Shown here: positions 34,763 through 43,231 of the stretch, piece after piece
How positions within the stretch are numbered: position 1 is the stretch's first letter
Layout: every line of letters starts with the position of its first letter
NCBI RefSeq assembly: GCF_024764775.1
Contig: NZ_JALIGC010000034.1
Coordinates: 211,683 to 275,682 of the forward strand
From: Scandinavium manionii
Lineage (GTDB): Bacteria > Pseudomonadota > Gammaproteobacteria > Enterobacterales > Enterobacteriaceae
Direction of reading: 5' to 3'
Length of the DNA: 64,000 nucleotides
Translations under genes and position numbers: made by a program
Notes under the pieces: generated by a model
What the model was told of the DNA's origin: nothing
Seen by the model: the letters and a program-made list of their open reading frames with translations, nothing else
Database searches by the model: none

Positions 34763-35979
34763 TGAATACTGACAATACACAAATTCAAGAAGCGTTATTG
34801 ATCAAGGCAGTGAAGCCAATTGGCTTTGCGGCGGCGATGCCACAAACCGAAAACGGCTGTGTAGATATTTTGATTGGTAGCGACGGACGCGTGATGCACG
34901 CTGCGGCAAATATCCGTCCAACCCGTGACGTTAAGATAATCAACGGCAACCGCAGCTGGCTGTCGCCGGGTTGGACAGATTTACACACCCACATCTGGTA
35001 TGGCGGCACCGATATCTCTATTAAGCCCGAAGTATGCGGCCTGTCGCGTGGCGTCACCACGCTGGTCGATGCCGGTTCCGCAGGGGAGGCGAACTTCCAT
35101 GGCTTACGCGAGCTGATAATAGAATCGGCCAGTGAAGACATTTTTGCGTTTTTGAATCTGGGATCCATTGGCCTGGTCGCTTGTAACCGCGTTAGCGAAT
35201 TAACCGGACTGGCCTCGGTCGATGTTGACCGCATTGCCGCCACGGTCGAAGCCAACCGCGATTTAATCGTCGGTTTAAAAGTCCGTGCCAGTGGGACCAT
35301 CACGGGAGGCTGGGATATCGCCCCGGTCAAACTCGCCAAAAAACTGGGTCGAATCCTCAAATTACCCATTATGGTTCACGTCGGTGAACCGCTGCCATTG
35401 TACGACGATGTGCTGAAAGAGTTGGGCGAAGGTGACATTATTACCCACTGCTTTAATGGCAAAATCGGCGGCTCAATTCTCGAAGACGAAGAACTCTATC
35501 GCCTGGTGGAAACCTCCCAGGCACGGGGTGTGGTGATGGATGTCGGCCACGGCGGGGCCTCCTTCTCCTTCGATGTGGCCAAAGCGGCCTTGGGTAATAA
35601 GCTGCTACCTGACACCATTTCCACTGATATTCATAAGCGCTCGATGGCAGGCTCCGTATGGGATATGTCCACCACCATGTCGAAGTTGCTGTCGCTCGGT
35701 ATGCCGCTTGTGGATGTTATCCATGCTTCCAGCACCCGTCCGCGCCAGGTTATCAATCGCCCTTACCCGAACGGTCTGCAATCAGGGGATCGCGCCAACT
35801 TCACCCTATTCGATTTGAACGATTCTGATTTGGTGGTACGTGATTCTAAAGGCGTGCCAAGTGCGCTGAAGCAGGTATTTGATCCCCGCTTTACCGTACT
35901 TGGGGCTCAATTCTGGGAAGCCTCACGCTATCAGCCCACTGAGACCACCACGCACTGCACCTGCGGGGGGCATGTATGA
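34762..35979 (+). CDS. Amidohydrolase/deacetylase family metallohydrolase (EF_0837 type)
   Basis: A 405-residue cytoplasmic amidohydrolase-superfamily enzyme. The binuclear metal site is complete: H75 and H77 (WTDLHTHIW), Lys173 likely carboxylated (GLKVRAS), H206 (MVHVGEP), H229 (ITHCFNG) and D289 (ISTDIHKR). The set fits the EF_0837/AHA_3915 family, whose members usually neighbour a SelA-like PLP enzyme, as here. The exact reaction is not known; hydrolysis of an N-acyl or cyclic amide bond is expected. The start ATG overlaps the permease stop (TGATG); the longer frame into the permease gene is rejected. It overlaps the following ATPase gene by 4 bp. The C-terminal THCTCGGHV is Cys/His-rich and may be an extra metal site. 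Confidence 0.82.
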   Translation: MNTDNTQIQEALLIKAVKPIGFAAAMPQTENGCVDILIGSDGRVMHAAANIRPTRDVKIINGNRSWLSPGWTDLHTHIWYGGTDISIKPEVCGLSRGVTTLVDAGSAGEANFHGLRELIIESASEDIFAFLNLGSIGLVACNRVSELTGLASVDVDRIAATVEANRDLIVGLKVRASGTITGGWDIAPVKLAKKLGRILKLPIMVHVGEPLPLYDDVLKELGEGDIITHCFNGKIGGSILEDEELYRLVETSQARGVVMDVGHGGASFSFDVAKAALGNKLLPDTISTDIHKRSMAGSVWDMSTTMSKLLSLGMPLVDVIHASSTRPRQVINRPYPNGLQSGDRANFTLFDLNDSDLVVRDSKGVPSALKQVFDPRFTVLGAQFWEASRYQPTETTTHCTCGGHV

Positions 35980-36995
35980 CGTCAGCCCATCATGACGATG
36001 TCATTTTGTCGGTCAACGAACTGCAAATTTGTTTTGACCAGAAGCGTCAAAGTGTGATGCCGGTTGATGGTGTCACCTTTGACCTGAAGCGTGGACAAAC
36101 GCTGGCCGTCGTCGGCGAATCCGGTTCGGGAAAATCGGTTACCAGCTTATCGATCATGGGGTTGCTGGCAAAAAATGGGCGGATAGCCGGAGGCGAAATT
36201 CTTTACCGCAACCGTAAACAGGAGAATTTGCGCCTGGATAATTTTACGCCTGCGCAGTATCAGACCCTCCGCGGCAAAGAGATTGCCATGATTTTTCAGG
36301 AACCGATGACCAGCCTGAACCCACTGTTCACGGTCGGCGAACAAATCATGGAAATGATCACCCTGCATCAGCCCATGTCCAAACAGGACGCGCGCCGCCG
36401 GGCTATTCAAATGTTGGAAAAAGTCGAGATCCCCGCCGCCGCGACGCGTATTGATGATTATCCCCACAGCATGTCAGGCGGGATGCGTCAGCGCGTGATG
36501 ATAGCCCTGGCCCTCTCCTGCAATCCTTCGCTACTGATTGCCGATGAACCCACAACAGCGCTGGATGTCACTATTCAGGCACAAATACTCGATTTGCTCA
36601 AAAACCTGCAGCGTGAGATGGGAATGAGCATGATTTTCATCACGCATAATCTTGGTGTGGTGGCGGAAATCGCCCAGGATGTGGTGGTTATGTATGCCGG
36701 ACGCGTTGTGGAACACGCTCCGGTCGATACGCTATTCGCTCATCCGCAGCACCCCTACACCCGCGGGCTACTGGCCTGCACGCCCAATAATCATGTGGCT
36801 GCCTCAGAAACCTCTCGCGGACAACTTTATGCTATCCCGGGCTCAGTCCCGCCGTTAAGCAACTTGCCCGCAGGATGTGCGTTCTCTCCCCGCTGTGAAC
36901 ATGTCAGCAATGCCTGTTTGACGGAGCGCCCAAAACTCCTGCCCACACGCAATGGCGCATTGTCGCGTTGTATCTGGAGTGACCATCATGAGTGA
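35976..36995 (+). CDS. ABC transporter ATPase, DppD type (second system)
   Basis: A 339-residue ATPase with Walker A GESGSGKS (about 48-55), signature MSGGMRQRV and Walker B LLIADEPTTALD. The C-terminal oligopeptide domain shows GCAFSPRCEHVSNAC. It overlaps the amidohydrolase by ATGA and the next ATPase by 8 bp. Confidence 0.9.
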   Translation: MTSAHHDDVILSVNELQICFDQKRQSVMPVDGVTFDLKRGQTLAVVGESGSGKSVTSLSIMGLLAKNGRIAGGEILYRNRKQENLRLDNFTPAQYQTLRGKEIAMIFQEPMTSLNPLFTVGEQIMEMITLHQPMSKQDARRRAIQMLEKVEIPAAATRIDDYPHSMSGGMRQRVMIALALSCNPSLLIADEPTTALDVTIQAQILDLLKNLQREMGMSMIFITHNLGVVAEIAQDVVVMYAGRVVEHAPVDTLFAHPQHPYTRGLLACTPNNHVAASETSRGQLYAIPGSVPPLSNLPAGCAFSPRCEHVSNACLTERPKLLPTRNGALSRCIWSDHHE

Positions 36996-37977
36996 AATAT
37001 TAACCACCCCATCCCTGCCGTTATTACGCGTCGAAGGGTTGTGCCAGTATTTTAAAACGCCGGATGGGCGCACAGTTCACGCGGTTGAATCGCTCACCTT
37101 CGATATAAAACGTGGCAGCACCGTGGGGCTGGTCGGCGAATCGGGTTCAGGGAAAACCACCGCCGGACGAGCAATTTTACGTCTGCTGGAACCCACCTCC
37201 GGCAAAGTGTTTTTTGACGATACCGATGTGCTGGCGCTCCCGCCAAAAGCGATGAAACGTTATCGCCAAAAAATGCAGATAATCTTTCAGGATCCGTTTT
37301 CCAGCCTCAATCCACGAATGAAAGTGGCGCAAATCATCGCCGAAGCGCTGAATACCTGCGGCTTTCCGACAGGTGAAGCACGTAAAAAGCGCATCGAGGC
37401 GTTGCTGATTCAAGTCGGGCTACAGCCGGAACATGCGGATCGTTACCCTCATGAATTTTCAGGGGGTCAACGTCAGCGCATCGGCATCGCCCGGGCCATT
37501 GCCGTGGAGCCAGATTTTATTGTGGCGGATGAATCCGTTTCTGCGCTGGATGTGTCAGTGCAGGCGCAGGTACTGAATTTACTCGGTGAATTGCAGGAAT
37601 CCCTCGGGCTAACGCTGCTTTTTATTGCCCATGATCTCAGCGTCGTCGAGTATTTGTGTGACGAGGTCATCGTCATGTATTTAGGTCGCGTTATGGAGCG
37701 AGGCCCCTGTCGAGAGGTGTATTCCCGCCCACGCCACCCCTACACCCAAGCGCTGCTTTCCGCCGCCCCGATACCGGACCCAACGAAAAAGAAACAGCGC
37801 ATCGTGCTCAAAGGCGATATTCCAAGCCCTATATCTCCGCCATCTGGCTGCGTATTTCGTACCCGCTGCCCAAGTGCCACTGACGCATGTGCCCAGAACA
37901 TTCCGCAAGAACAACAGGTGAACGACGAGCACTGGGTAAGCTGCGTCCGCCTGCATGAACTCAATCACCAGGGGTAG
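36988..37977 (+). CDS. ABC transporter ATPase, DppF type (second system)
   Basis: A 329-residue ATPase with Walker A GESGSGKT, signature FSGGQRQRI and Walker B FIVADESVSALD (Ser in place of the usual Pro-Thr, a minor variation). The C-terminal Cys region GCVFRTRCPSATDAC is present. The start MSEILTTPSLP was chosen over twelve upstream codons inside the preceding gene. It is followed 9 bp later by the RidA gene. Confidence 0.9.
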   Translation: MSEILTTPSLPLLRVEGLCQYFKTPDGRTVHAVESLTFDIKRGSTVGLVGESGSGKTTAGRAILRLLEPTSGKVFFDDTDVLALPPKAMKRYRQKMQIIFQDPFSSLNPRMKVAQIIAEALNTCGFPTGEARKKRIEALLIQVGLQPEHADRYPHEFSGGQRQRIGIARAIAVEPDFIVADESVSALDVSVQAQVLNLLGELQESLGLTLLFIAHDLSVVEYLCDEVIVMYLGRVMERGPCREVYSRPRHPYTQALLSAAPIPDPTKKKQRIVLKGDIPSPISPPSGCVFRTRCPSATDACAQNIPQEQQVNDEHWVSCVRLHELNHQG

Positions 37978-37986
37978 GAACTGATC

Positions 37987-38466
37987 ATGACCACGGATAC
38001 TTTGCAGGGAATTACTTATCAACGTCTGGCAGAGCAAGGCATCGTGCTGCCCGCGTCACCTGCGCCGATAGCGAATTTTAGCTCCCACGTGATTGTGGGC
38101 AATTTACTGTTTCTCTCCGGACAGGGTCCCGTGGAAGCGGACAATAGAAAGCATCAAGGAAAAGTCGGCAGAGATGTTTCAGTAGAAGAAGCCTACCAGC
38201 ACGCCAGGCTTACGGGCATCAACCTGCTGGCGGTCATGCATGAAGCGCTGGGGGATTTAGGACGCGTGAAGCAAGTGGTGAAATTGCTCGGGATGGTCAA
38301 TGCGGACAGTGAATTCGCCGAGCACCCGAAAGTGATCAACGGCTGTTCCGATCTCCTGGTCAGTGTTTTTGGTCAACAGGGTATTCACGCCCGTTCGGCA
38401 GTCGGTTTTTCCTCTTTGCCCGCGCAAATTACTGTCGAAATTGAAGCCATCGTCGCCTTTGAGTAA
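37987..38466 (+). CDS. RidA/YjgF-family protein
   Basis: A 159-residue RidA-superfamily protein. Family features include FSSHVIVGNLLFLSGQGPVE at the N-terminus and VEIEAIVAFE at the C-terminus. The classic catalytic Arg of the RidA clade (in the N-P-x-R-A/S segment) appears replaced: GIHARSAVGFSSLP retains an Arg in a similar place. RidA proteins remove reactive enamines and imines made by PLP enzymes, which fits the adjacent SelA-like PLP gene. It is longer than canonical RidA (about 128), placing it in the YoaB/Rid4-7-like branch. Confidence 0.8.
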   Translation: MTTDTLQGITYQRLAEQGIVLPASPAPIANFSSHVIVGNLLFLSGQGPVEADNRKHQGKVGRDVSVEEAYQHARLTGINLLAVMHEALGDLGRVKQVVKLLGMVNADSEFAEHPKVINGCSDLLVSVFGQQGIHARSAVGFSSLPAQITVEIEAIVAFE

Positions 38467-38485
38467 CACCAGGAAACTGTAAAAG

Positions 38486-39685
38486 ATGAGAAACAATGAA
38501 TTGAGTCGCGAACTCCACCTCACCCCGCTTATCAATGTGGCGGGCACTATGACCTATCTTGGTGCCTCCATCGTCGTCCCTGAAGCTATCGCCGCGATGC
38601 AGAAGATTTTGCCCGAGTTCGTTAAAATGGAAGAGTTGCAGCGCTACGCCAACGGAGTCATCGCTGAAATAACGGGCGCCGAAGCCGGCTTTATTACCTC
38701 TTCCAGCGCAGCGGCGATTTCGATGGTGATTGCGGGCTGTATCACCAAAGACAATCTGCTGGCGATCGAGCAATTACCGGATATCCACACTCCGCAAAAC
38801 GAAGTGCTGGTGCAGGCCGGGCATCTGGTGAACTACGGCGCTTCCGTCGACCAGGCAGTCAAATTGACCGGGGCGAAGTGCGTGGCTATTGGCCAGGCGA
38901 CACAATGTTCACCGTATCATCTGGAAAACAGCATCACCGAGCGCACCGTTGCCGCTATGTATGTTGTTTCGCACCACGTGGTTGATCACGGGCAATTACC
39001 ACTGTCCCTGTTCTGTAAAATCTGCCACGCGCGTGACATCCCGGTGATCGTCGATGCCGCATCAGAATATGATTTACAGCGTTTCTTGCGTGACGGTGCC
39101 GACGTGGTCATATACTCCGGGCATAAATTTCTGGGGGGCCCAACATCCGGCATTATTGCCGGAAGAAAATCACTGATACGCAACGCCTGGCTGCAAAACC
39201 GCGGCATTGGCCGGGGCATGAAAGTCGGCAAAGAGAGTATTTATGGCGTAGTGGCCGCACTTCAGGCCTGGAAAAAGCGCGACCATCAAGCGGTTCGTCA
39301 GCGTGAAACGCAGGCCTTGCAGATATGGCGCGACGGCCTGCAGGAAAAACCAGGGATTAAGGTGTCGTTAGTTGCCGATCCAACAGGTAATCCGCTGGAG
39401 CGATGTAAAATCGTTATTGATCCGCAGAAAGCAAAGATAAGCGCATGGGATTTAAGCCACCTTCTGTCAGCGGGCCACCCCGCCATCATTGTGCGTGATC
39501 ACGAGGCAGAAAAAGGCTATATCTATCTCGACCCCTGTAACCTGCATCATGAACAAGAATATACCGTGTTGGAGCGAATCCTGGATGAACTCAATCTTGC
39601 ACAGCAATCAAAGGAAGCGATAATTACCCCCTTTGAGCAACACATATTGCAGCGTCAGCAGGCCGCACTACGCTGGCCAGATTAA
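38486..39685 (+). CDS. SelA-like PLP-dependent enzyme
   Basis: A 399-residue fold-type I PLP enzyme of the SelA-related group (EF_0838/DgaE-like). The PLP lysine is K214 in YSGHKFLGGPTSG, the pyridine-binding Asp is D190 (VIVDAASEYD), and phosphate contacts lie at TSSSAAAIS (71-79). It is too short and too different for selenocysteine synthase, and no sel genes are nearby. Related enzymes act as ammonia-lyases or racemases on amino sugar acids and D-amino acids. With the amidohydrolase and RidA it suggests: import of an acylated amine, hydrolysis, then PLP-dependent deamination with RidA clearing the enamine. That order is inference. Confidence 0.8.
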   Translation: MRNNELSRELHLTPLINVAGTMTYLGASIVVPEAIAAMQKILPEFVKMEELQRYANGVIAEITGAEAGFITSSSAAAISMVIAGCITKDNLLAIEQLPDIHTPQNEVLVQAGHLVNYGASVDQAVKLTGAKCVAIGQATQCSPYHLENSITERTVAAMYVVSHHVVDHGQLPLSLFCKICHARDIPVIVDAASEYDLQRFLRDGADVVIYSGHKFLGGPTSGIIAGRKSLIRNAWLQNRGIGRGMKVGKESIYGVVAALQAWKKRDHQAVRQRETQALQIWRDGLQEKPGIKVSLVADPTGNPLERCKIVIDPQKAKISAWDLSHLLSAGHPAIIVRDHEAEKGYIYLDPCNLHHEQEYTVLERILDELNLAQQSKEAIITPFEQHILQRQQAALRWPD

Positions 39686-39712
39686 CCCGTCAATGCGCAG
39701 AAGGAAGAGATC

Positions 39713-40510
39713 ATGAGCACTGAAACAGACGGACTTTCGCCCCCACAAAAACGTGCGCGTACCAGCGGTATCGATCGGGCATTACAGATTCTGGATTTAT
39801 TACAACAGCATCAACACCCACTCACCTGTTATGAAATGGCTAAAGAGGCAGGCGCTCCGCTCTCTACTATTTATTCAGTAGTGGATGATCTGGTCAGTAA
39901 ATCCATGCTCGAACGCCAGAAAAATGGACTGATCTGGTTGGGGCCACGGCTGTACTATTACGGGCTTTCCTATAGTCGTCAGTTGGATCTGCTCACCGTC
40001 GCCGCCCAGGAGATGGAAAACTTGAGCGAGACATGCGGTGAAGTGATCCAGATTTGCGGTAGAGACAACGATAAAATGGTGGTGCTGGCGATGGCCGAAG
40101 GGCGTGACCATTTTTATGTGTCATCGAAAGTCGGCACTCGAATCCCACTGAACTGGTCGGCTTCCGGACGCCTGCTGGTCGGCCATCTCAGTGAACATGA
40201 GCGTATCGAATTGTTCACCACTTCCGCCCCACCCTCACCAACAGGTCGGGCAGAAACCGATCCGCACCTGCTGGCGCAAAGTGCCGCCGTCGCGCTGCAA
40301 CAGCGTCTGTCGATTCAGGCTAACGAATCAGACTTCTCTGTGGCGTGTATCGCGTCACCGATTTGTGACACCAGTGGCGTCTGCCGGGCTACCGTATCGA
40401 TTGTCGTCCCGGCTAGTAAAGTCGATCAGACTCAGCCGGACCTACGCAAACTGGCACAATCCAGCGCCAAAACGATTGAGATGCGTCTCGGCTGGCGACA
40501 GGGGCCGTAG
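39713..40510 (+). CDS. IclR-family regulator
   Basis: A 265-residue IclR regulator. The N-terminal winged helix (SGIDRALQILDLLQQHQHPLTCYEMAKEAGAPLSTIYSVVDDLVSKSML, about 18-75) precedes the IclR effector domain (IPLNWSASGRLLVGHLS ... VACIASPICDTSGVCRATVSIVVP). Last gene of the second importer operon, 27 bp after the PLP enzyme. It most likely controls the operon from the region before 31400. A terminator follows. Confidence 0.85.
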   Translation: MSTETDGLSPPQKRARTSGIDRALQILDLLQQHQHPLTCYEMAKEAGAPLSTIYSVVDDLVSKSMLERQKNGLIWLGPRLYYYGLSYSRQLDLLTVAAQEMENLSETCGEVIQICGRDNDKMVVLAMAEGRDHFYVSSKVGTRIPLNWSASGRLLVGHLSEHERIELFTTSAPPSPTGRAETDPHLLAQSAAVALQQRLSIQANESDFSVACIASPICDTSGVCRATVSIVVPASKVDQTQPDLRKLAQSSAKTIEMRLGWRQGP

Positions 40511-40561
40511 GTCTGAAAAGTGTAGCGCCATCAGGCAACAATACCCCGCCTCAGAAACAGC

Positions 40562-40590
40562 AAAGCCCGCATTTCGCGGGCTTTATTTTC
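40562..40590. terminator. Terminator between iclR-type gene and phoH
   Basis: AAAGCCCGC / GCGGGCTTT stem with an ATTTC loop and adjoining T and A runs. Located between convergent genes, so it can act on both strands. Confidence 0.8.
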
Positions 40591-40602
40591 GGCAAACCAG
40601 AC

Positions 40603-41667
40603 TCAGTTGTAGGCGTGTAATGTACGTTGGCAGAGCGCGGACCGCACGCAGTCGTCTTTGTTAAAGCGAACGATACCGACCATATCGTCCTCTTCAAAAC
40701 GTGCCAGCGCATCGCTCAAACCGGACACCACACCCCGCGGGAGGTCACACTGGGTGATGTCGCCGTTAACGATAACCGTCACGTTTTCCCCGAGGCGTGT
40801 CAGGAACATCTTCATTTGCGCCGCGGTCACGTTCTGGGCCTCGTCCAGAATAACCACCGCGTTTTCAAATGTACGTCCGCGCATATAGGCGAACGGCGCG
40901 ATCTCTACCTTGCCGATTTCCGGGCGCAGGCAGTATTGCATAAAGGACGCCCCCAGCCTTCTGACCAAAACGTCATAGACCGGGCGGAAATACGGGGCGA
41001 ACTTCTCGGAAATATCCCCGGGTAAGAAGCCAAGATCTTCATCGGCCTGCAGAACCGGACGGGTGACGATTATCCTGTCCACATCCTTATGAACCAGGGC
41101 CTCTGCTGCTTTTGCTGCGCTGATCCAGGTCTTCCCACACCCTGCCTCGCCGGTGGCGAAAATCAGCTGTTTACTCTCGATAGCATTCAGGTAGTGCGCC
41201 TGAGCTTCATTGCGAGCTTCAATTGGAGAATGATCACGGCTGTCTCTTGCCATGCCAATTGCTTCTACGCCACTCATCTGCACAAGCGAGGTGACCGATT
41301 CTTCTTCACGTTGTTTATGACTGCGTGAATCCCGTCTCAGCACACGTTTTGCTTCGCGACGAGCTTTGATCACTGCTTTTTGTCTTCCCATGGATAGCAC
41401 CTTGAGTTGTTGGTCAACATTACACGTGCCCGTTTCGGCACGATTATGCGCACTAACGTCTGAGGTTTGGCTTCCTTTCAAGCCATTGCTTGCCGGTTGA
41501 TCGGGCGTGATGACACGACTACGCGCACCGCGCATCACATCAGTGGAGTCATGAGTTGCTGTCGAAGAGGGAAATTCAGTGGTGAAGAAATCGCTGCCGG
41601 AGGTGAGGCCTCCGCGCTGTTTGGTGCGGTTATTTTTACTTTTATGTCCAGAACAGGACCCTACCAT
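40603..41667 (-). CDS. phoH: PhoH ATP-binding protein
   Basis: Phosphate-starvation-inducible P-loop protein. Walker A is GEAGCGKT and Walker B is VVILDEAQN. The family core from MGRQKAVIKARREAKRVLRRD to the end is nearly identical to E. coli PhoH. Its role is probably RNA-linked ATPase or helicase activity; not settled. Two starts are possible: 41667 (354 residues, AGGAG 7 bases upstream, adds 92 low-complexity residues) and 41391 (262 residues, start MGRQKAV, preceded by AAGGTG). A Pho box lies about 140 bp before the longer start. Confidence 0.93.
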   Translation of the reverse strand: MVGSCSGHKSKNNRTKQRGGLTSGSDFFTTEFPSSTATHDSTDVMRGARSRVITPDQPASNGLKGSQTSDVSAHNRAETGTCNVDQQLKVLSMGRQKAVIKARREAKRVLRRDSRSHKQREEESVTSLVQMSGVEAIGMARDSRDHSPIEARNEAQAHYLNAIESKQLIFATGEAGCGKTWISAAKAAEALVHKDVDRIIVTRPVLQADEDLGFLPGDISEKFAPYFRPVYDVLVRRLGASFMQYCLRPEIGKVEIAPFAYMRGRTFENAVVILDEAQNVTAAQMKMFLTRLGENVTVIVNGDITQCDLPRGVVSGLSDALARFEEDDMVGIVRFNKDDCVRSALCQRTLHAYN

Positions 41668-41808
41668 TCGCGATCTCCTAAGTGGCTACTTTCACTCACT
41701 GCCGGGAACTACCGCTGTTGTAATAAGTACATCATGAATTATCATAAATGCAACATATTTTTTACTTTCGAGCAACCAAGCTACGTTCTGCCCGAACGTC
41801 ATCATCAT

Positions 41809-41826
41809 CTGACAAAAATATTACAG
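41809..41826 (-). promoter_or_regulatory. Pho box of phoH
   Basis: On the minus strand CTGTAATATTTTTGTCAG has two 7-bp PhoB half-sites (CTGTAAT, TTGTCAG) separated by 4 bp, close to the consensus CTGTCAT-N4-CTGTCAT. E. coli phoH belongs to the PhoB regulon, so this is the expected activator site. Confidence 0.65.
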
Positions 41827-41941
41827 AAATATATCAATGACCTGCCAATACAAAAAAATGATGCTTTGGGAAAGTGTGAAAACAGGAAGGGATAAAATTG
41901 TTAGCAGAGTAACCATCCTGCCCTCACGGGCAGGACAATAA

Positions 41942-43225
41942 TCAGGCTTCCAGCAACGGTTGTGCGAGGTAGCCCGTGCGTTCTTTTACGCCCGGCAGAA
42001 CAAAGAAATATCCGCCGCCGATAGGCTTGATGTACTCTTCCAGCGCTTCGCCATTGAGCCGCTTCTGCACGGTCAGGAACCCTTTCTCGAGGTCATGCTG
42101 GTAGCAAACGAACAGCAGGCCCATCTCCAGCTGGCCGGAGTTAGTTACGCCGAGCGAATAGCTGTAGCCGCGGCGCATCATCAGGTTTGAATCGGTTGCC
42201 GGCGTGCGCGGGTTGGCCAGACGAATATGGCTGTCGAGCGCAATGACATCACCATCAGGATCTTTAGCGTAGTCCGGCACATCGTGCTCGTGCTGCATTC
42301 CCAACGGCGCGCCTGAATGCTTATCGCGCCCAAAAATGGTCTGTTGTTCTTTCAGCGGCGTACGGTCCCAGAACTCCACGTGGAACTGGATAATGCGCAC
42401 TGCCTGGTAAGAACCACCCGTAGTCCACGCCGGTTCACCCTGCCCGTCCGTCACCCAGACGATGTTATCCATCAGCTTCGCGTCATGGCTATCCGGGTTG
42501 GCAGTACCATCTTTGAAGCCCAGCAGATTCACCGGCGTCTCTTTGCCTTTGCTGCGCGCGGCGTGGTCAGAGATAAACCCCTCCCGCTTCCAGCGCACGC
42601 TCAGCAAATCCGGCGAATGCTTGATGATGTCACGCAGAGCGTGAATAACCGTGTCCTGGGTGTTAGCGCAGATTTGCAGCAGCAGGTCCCCATGACACAG
42701 GGCCGCATCCAGCGAATCGTTGGGGAAACGCGTCATGCGCTGCAGTTTTTTCGGCGCGTGTGCCGCTAGCCCGTAGCGCTCGTCAAACAGCGACTGGCCA
42801 ACGGAAACGGTAATGGTCAGGTTATCCGGCGCGATATACGCCCCGAGGATCCCGGAATCCATCGGCGGCAGTCGCGGGTTCGGCGTATCGGGCGCGGGCC
42901 CACCGGTGGTGAGGAAAGTTATCCTGTCGGTCAGCAGTTTGAACAGGCGCGTCAGGTCAGCTTTATCACTCGCCAGCACGTCAAACGCCACCAGCATCAT
43001 CGATGCCTGCTGAGGGGTCAGCACGCCCGCCTGATGCAGTCCGTGGAACGGTTGGGTTTCCATTCGCGCATCCGGAGATAGCGTCCCCGGTGCACTTTGC
43101 GGTTTCGCCGCATGGGCGACCGGGCAACCCCCGGTCAACGCCAGCGCGCCTCCCAGCGCGCCGATATTTTTCAGTAAGCGACGACGTGATGGCTCGGTCA
43201 CGTCGTGCGATTTGCTCTGTGTCAT
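41942..43225 (-). CDS. efeB: EfeB Tat-exported DyP-type heme peroxidase
   Basis: Periplasmic heme peroxidase (427 residues) of the EfeUOB ferrous-iron system, able to oxidise Fe2+ or release iron from heme. The Tat signal SRRRLLKNIGALGGALALTG begins near residue 13. The DyP signature GFKDGT contains the catalytic Asp, and a later His (in the EHDV / LDSHIRLANPR region) ligates heme. It lies 6 bp after efeO. A GC hairpin at 41916-41935 (CCTGCCC/GGGCAGG) follows the stop codon. Confidence 0.95.
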   Translation of the reverse strand: MTQSKSHDVTEPSRRRLLKNIGALGGALALTGGCPVAHAAKPQSAPGTLSPDARMETQPFHGLHQAGVLTPQQASMMLVAFDVLASDKADLTRLFKLLTDRITFLTTGGPAPDTPNPRLPPMDSGILGAYIAPDNLTITVSVGQSLFDERYGLAAHAPKKLQRMTRFPNDSLDAALCHGDLLLQICANTQDTVIHALRDIIKHSPDLLSVRWKREGFISDHAARSKGKETPVNLLGFKDGTANPDSHDAKLMDNIVWVTDGQGEPAWTTGGSYQAVRIIQFHVEFWDRTPLKEQQTIFGRDKHSGAPLGMQHEHDVPDYAKDPDGDVIALDSHIRLANPRTPATDSNLMMRRGYSYSLGVTNSGQLEMGLLFVCYQHDLEKGFLTVQKRLNGEALEEYIKPIGGGYFFVLPGVKERTGYLAQPLLEA

Positions 43226-43231
43226 AACGCT

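Noticed and set aside
38486..39685. Selenocysteine synthase SelA
   Set aside because: It is shorter than SelA (about 460), has no selB or selC partner nearby, and sits in an importer operon with a Rid protein.
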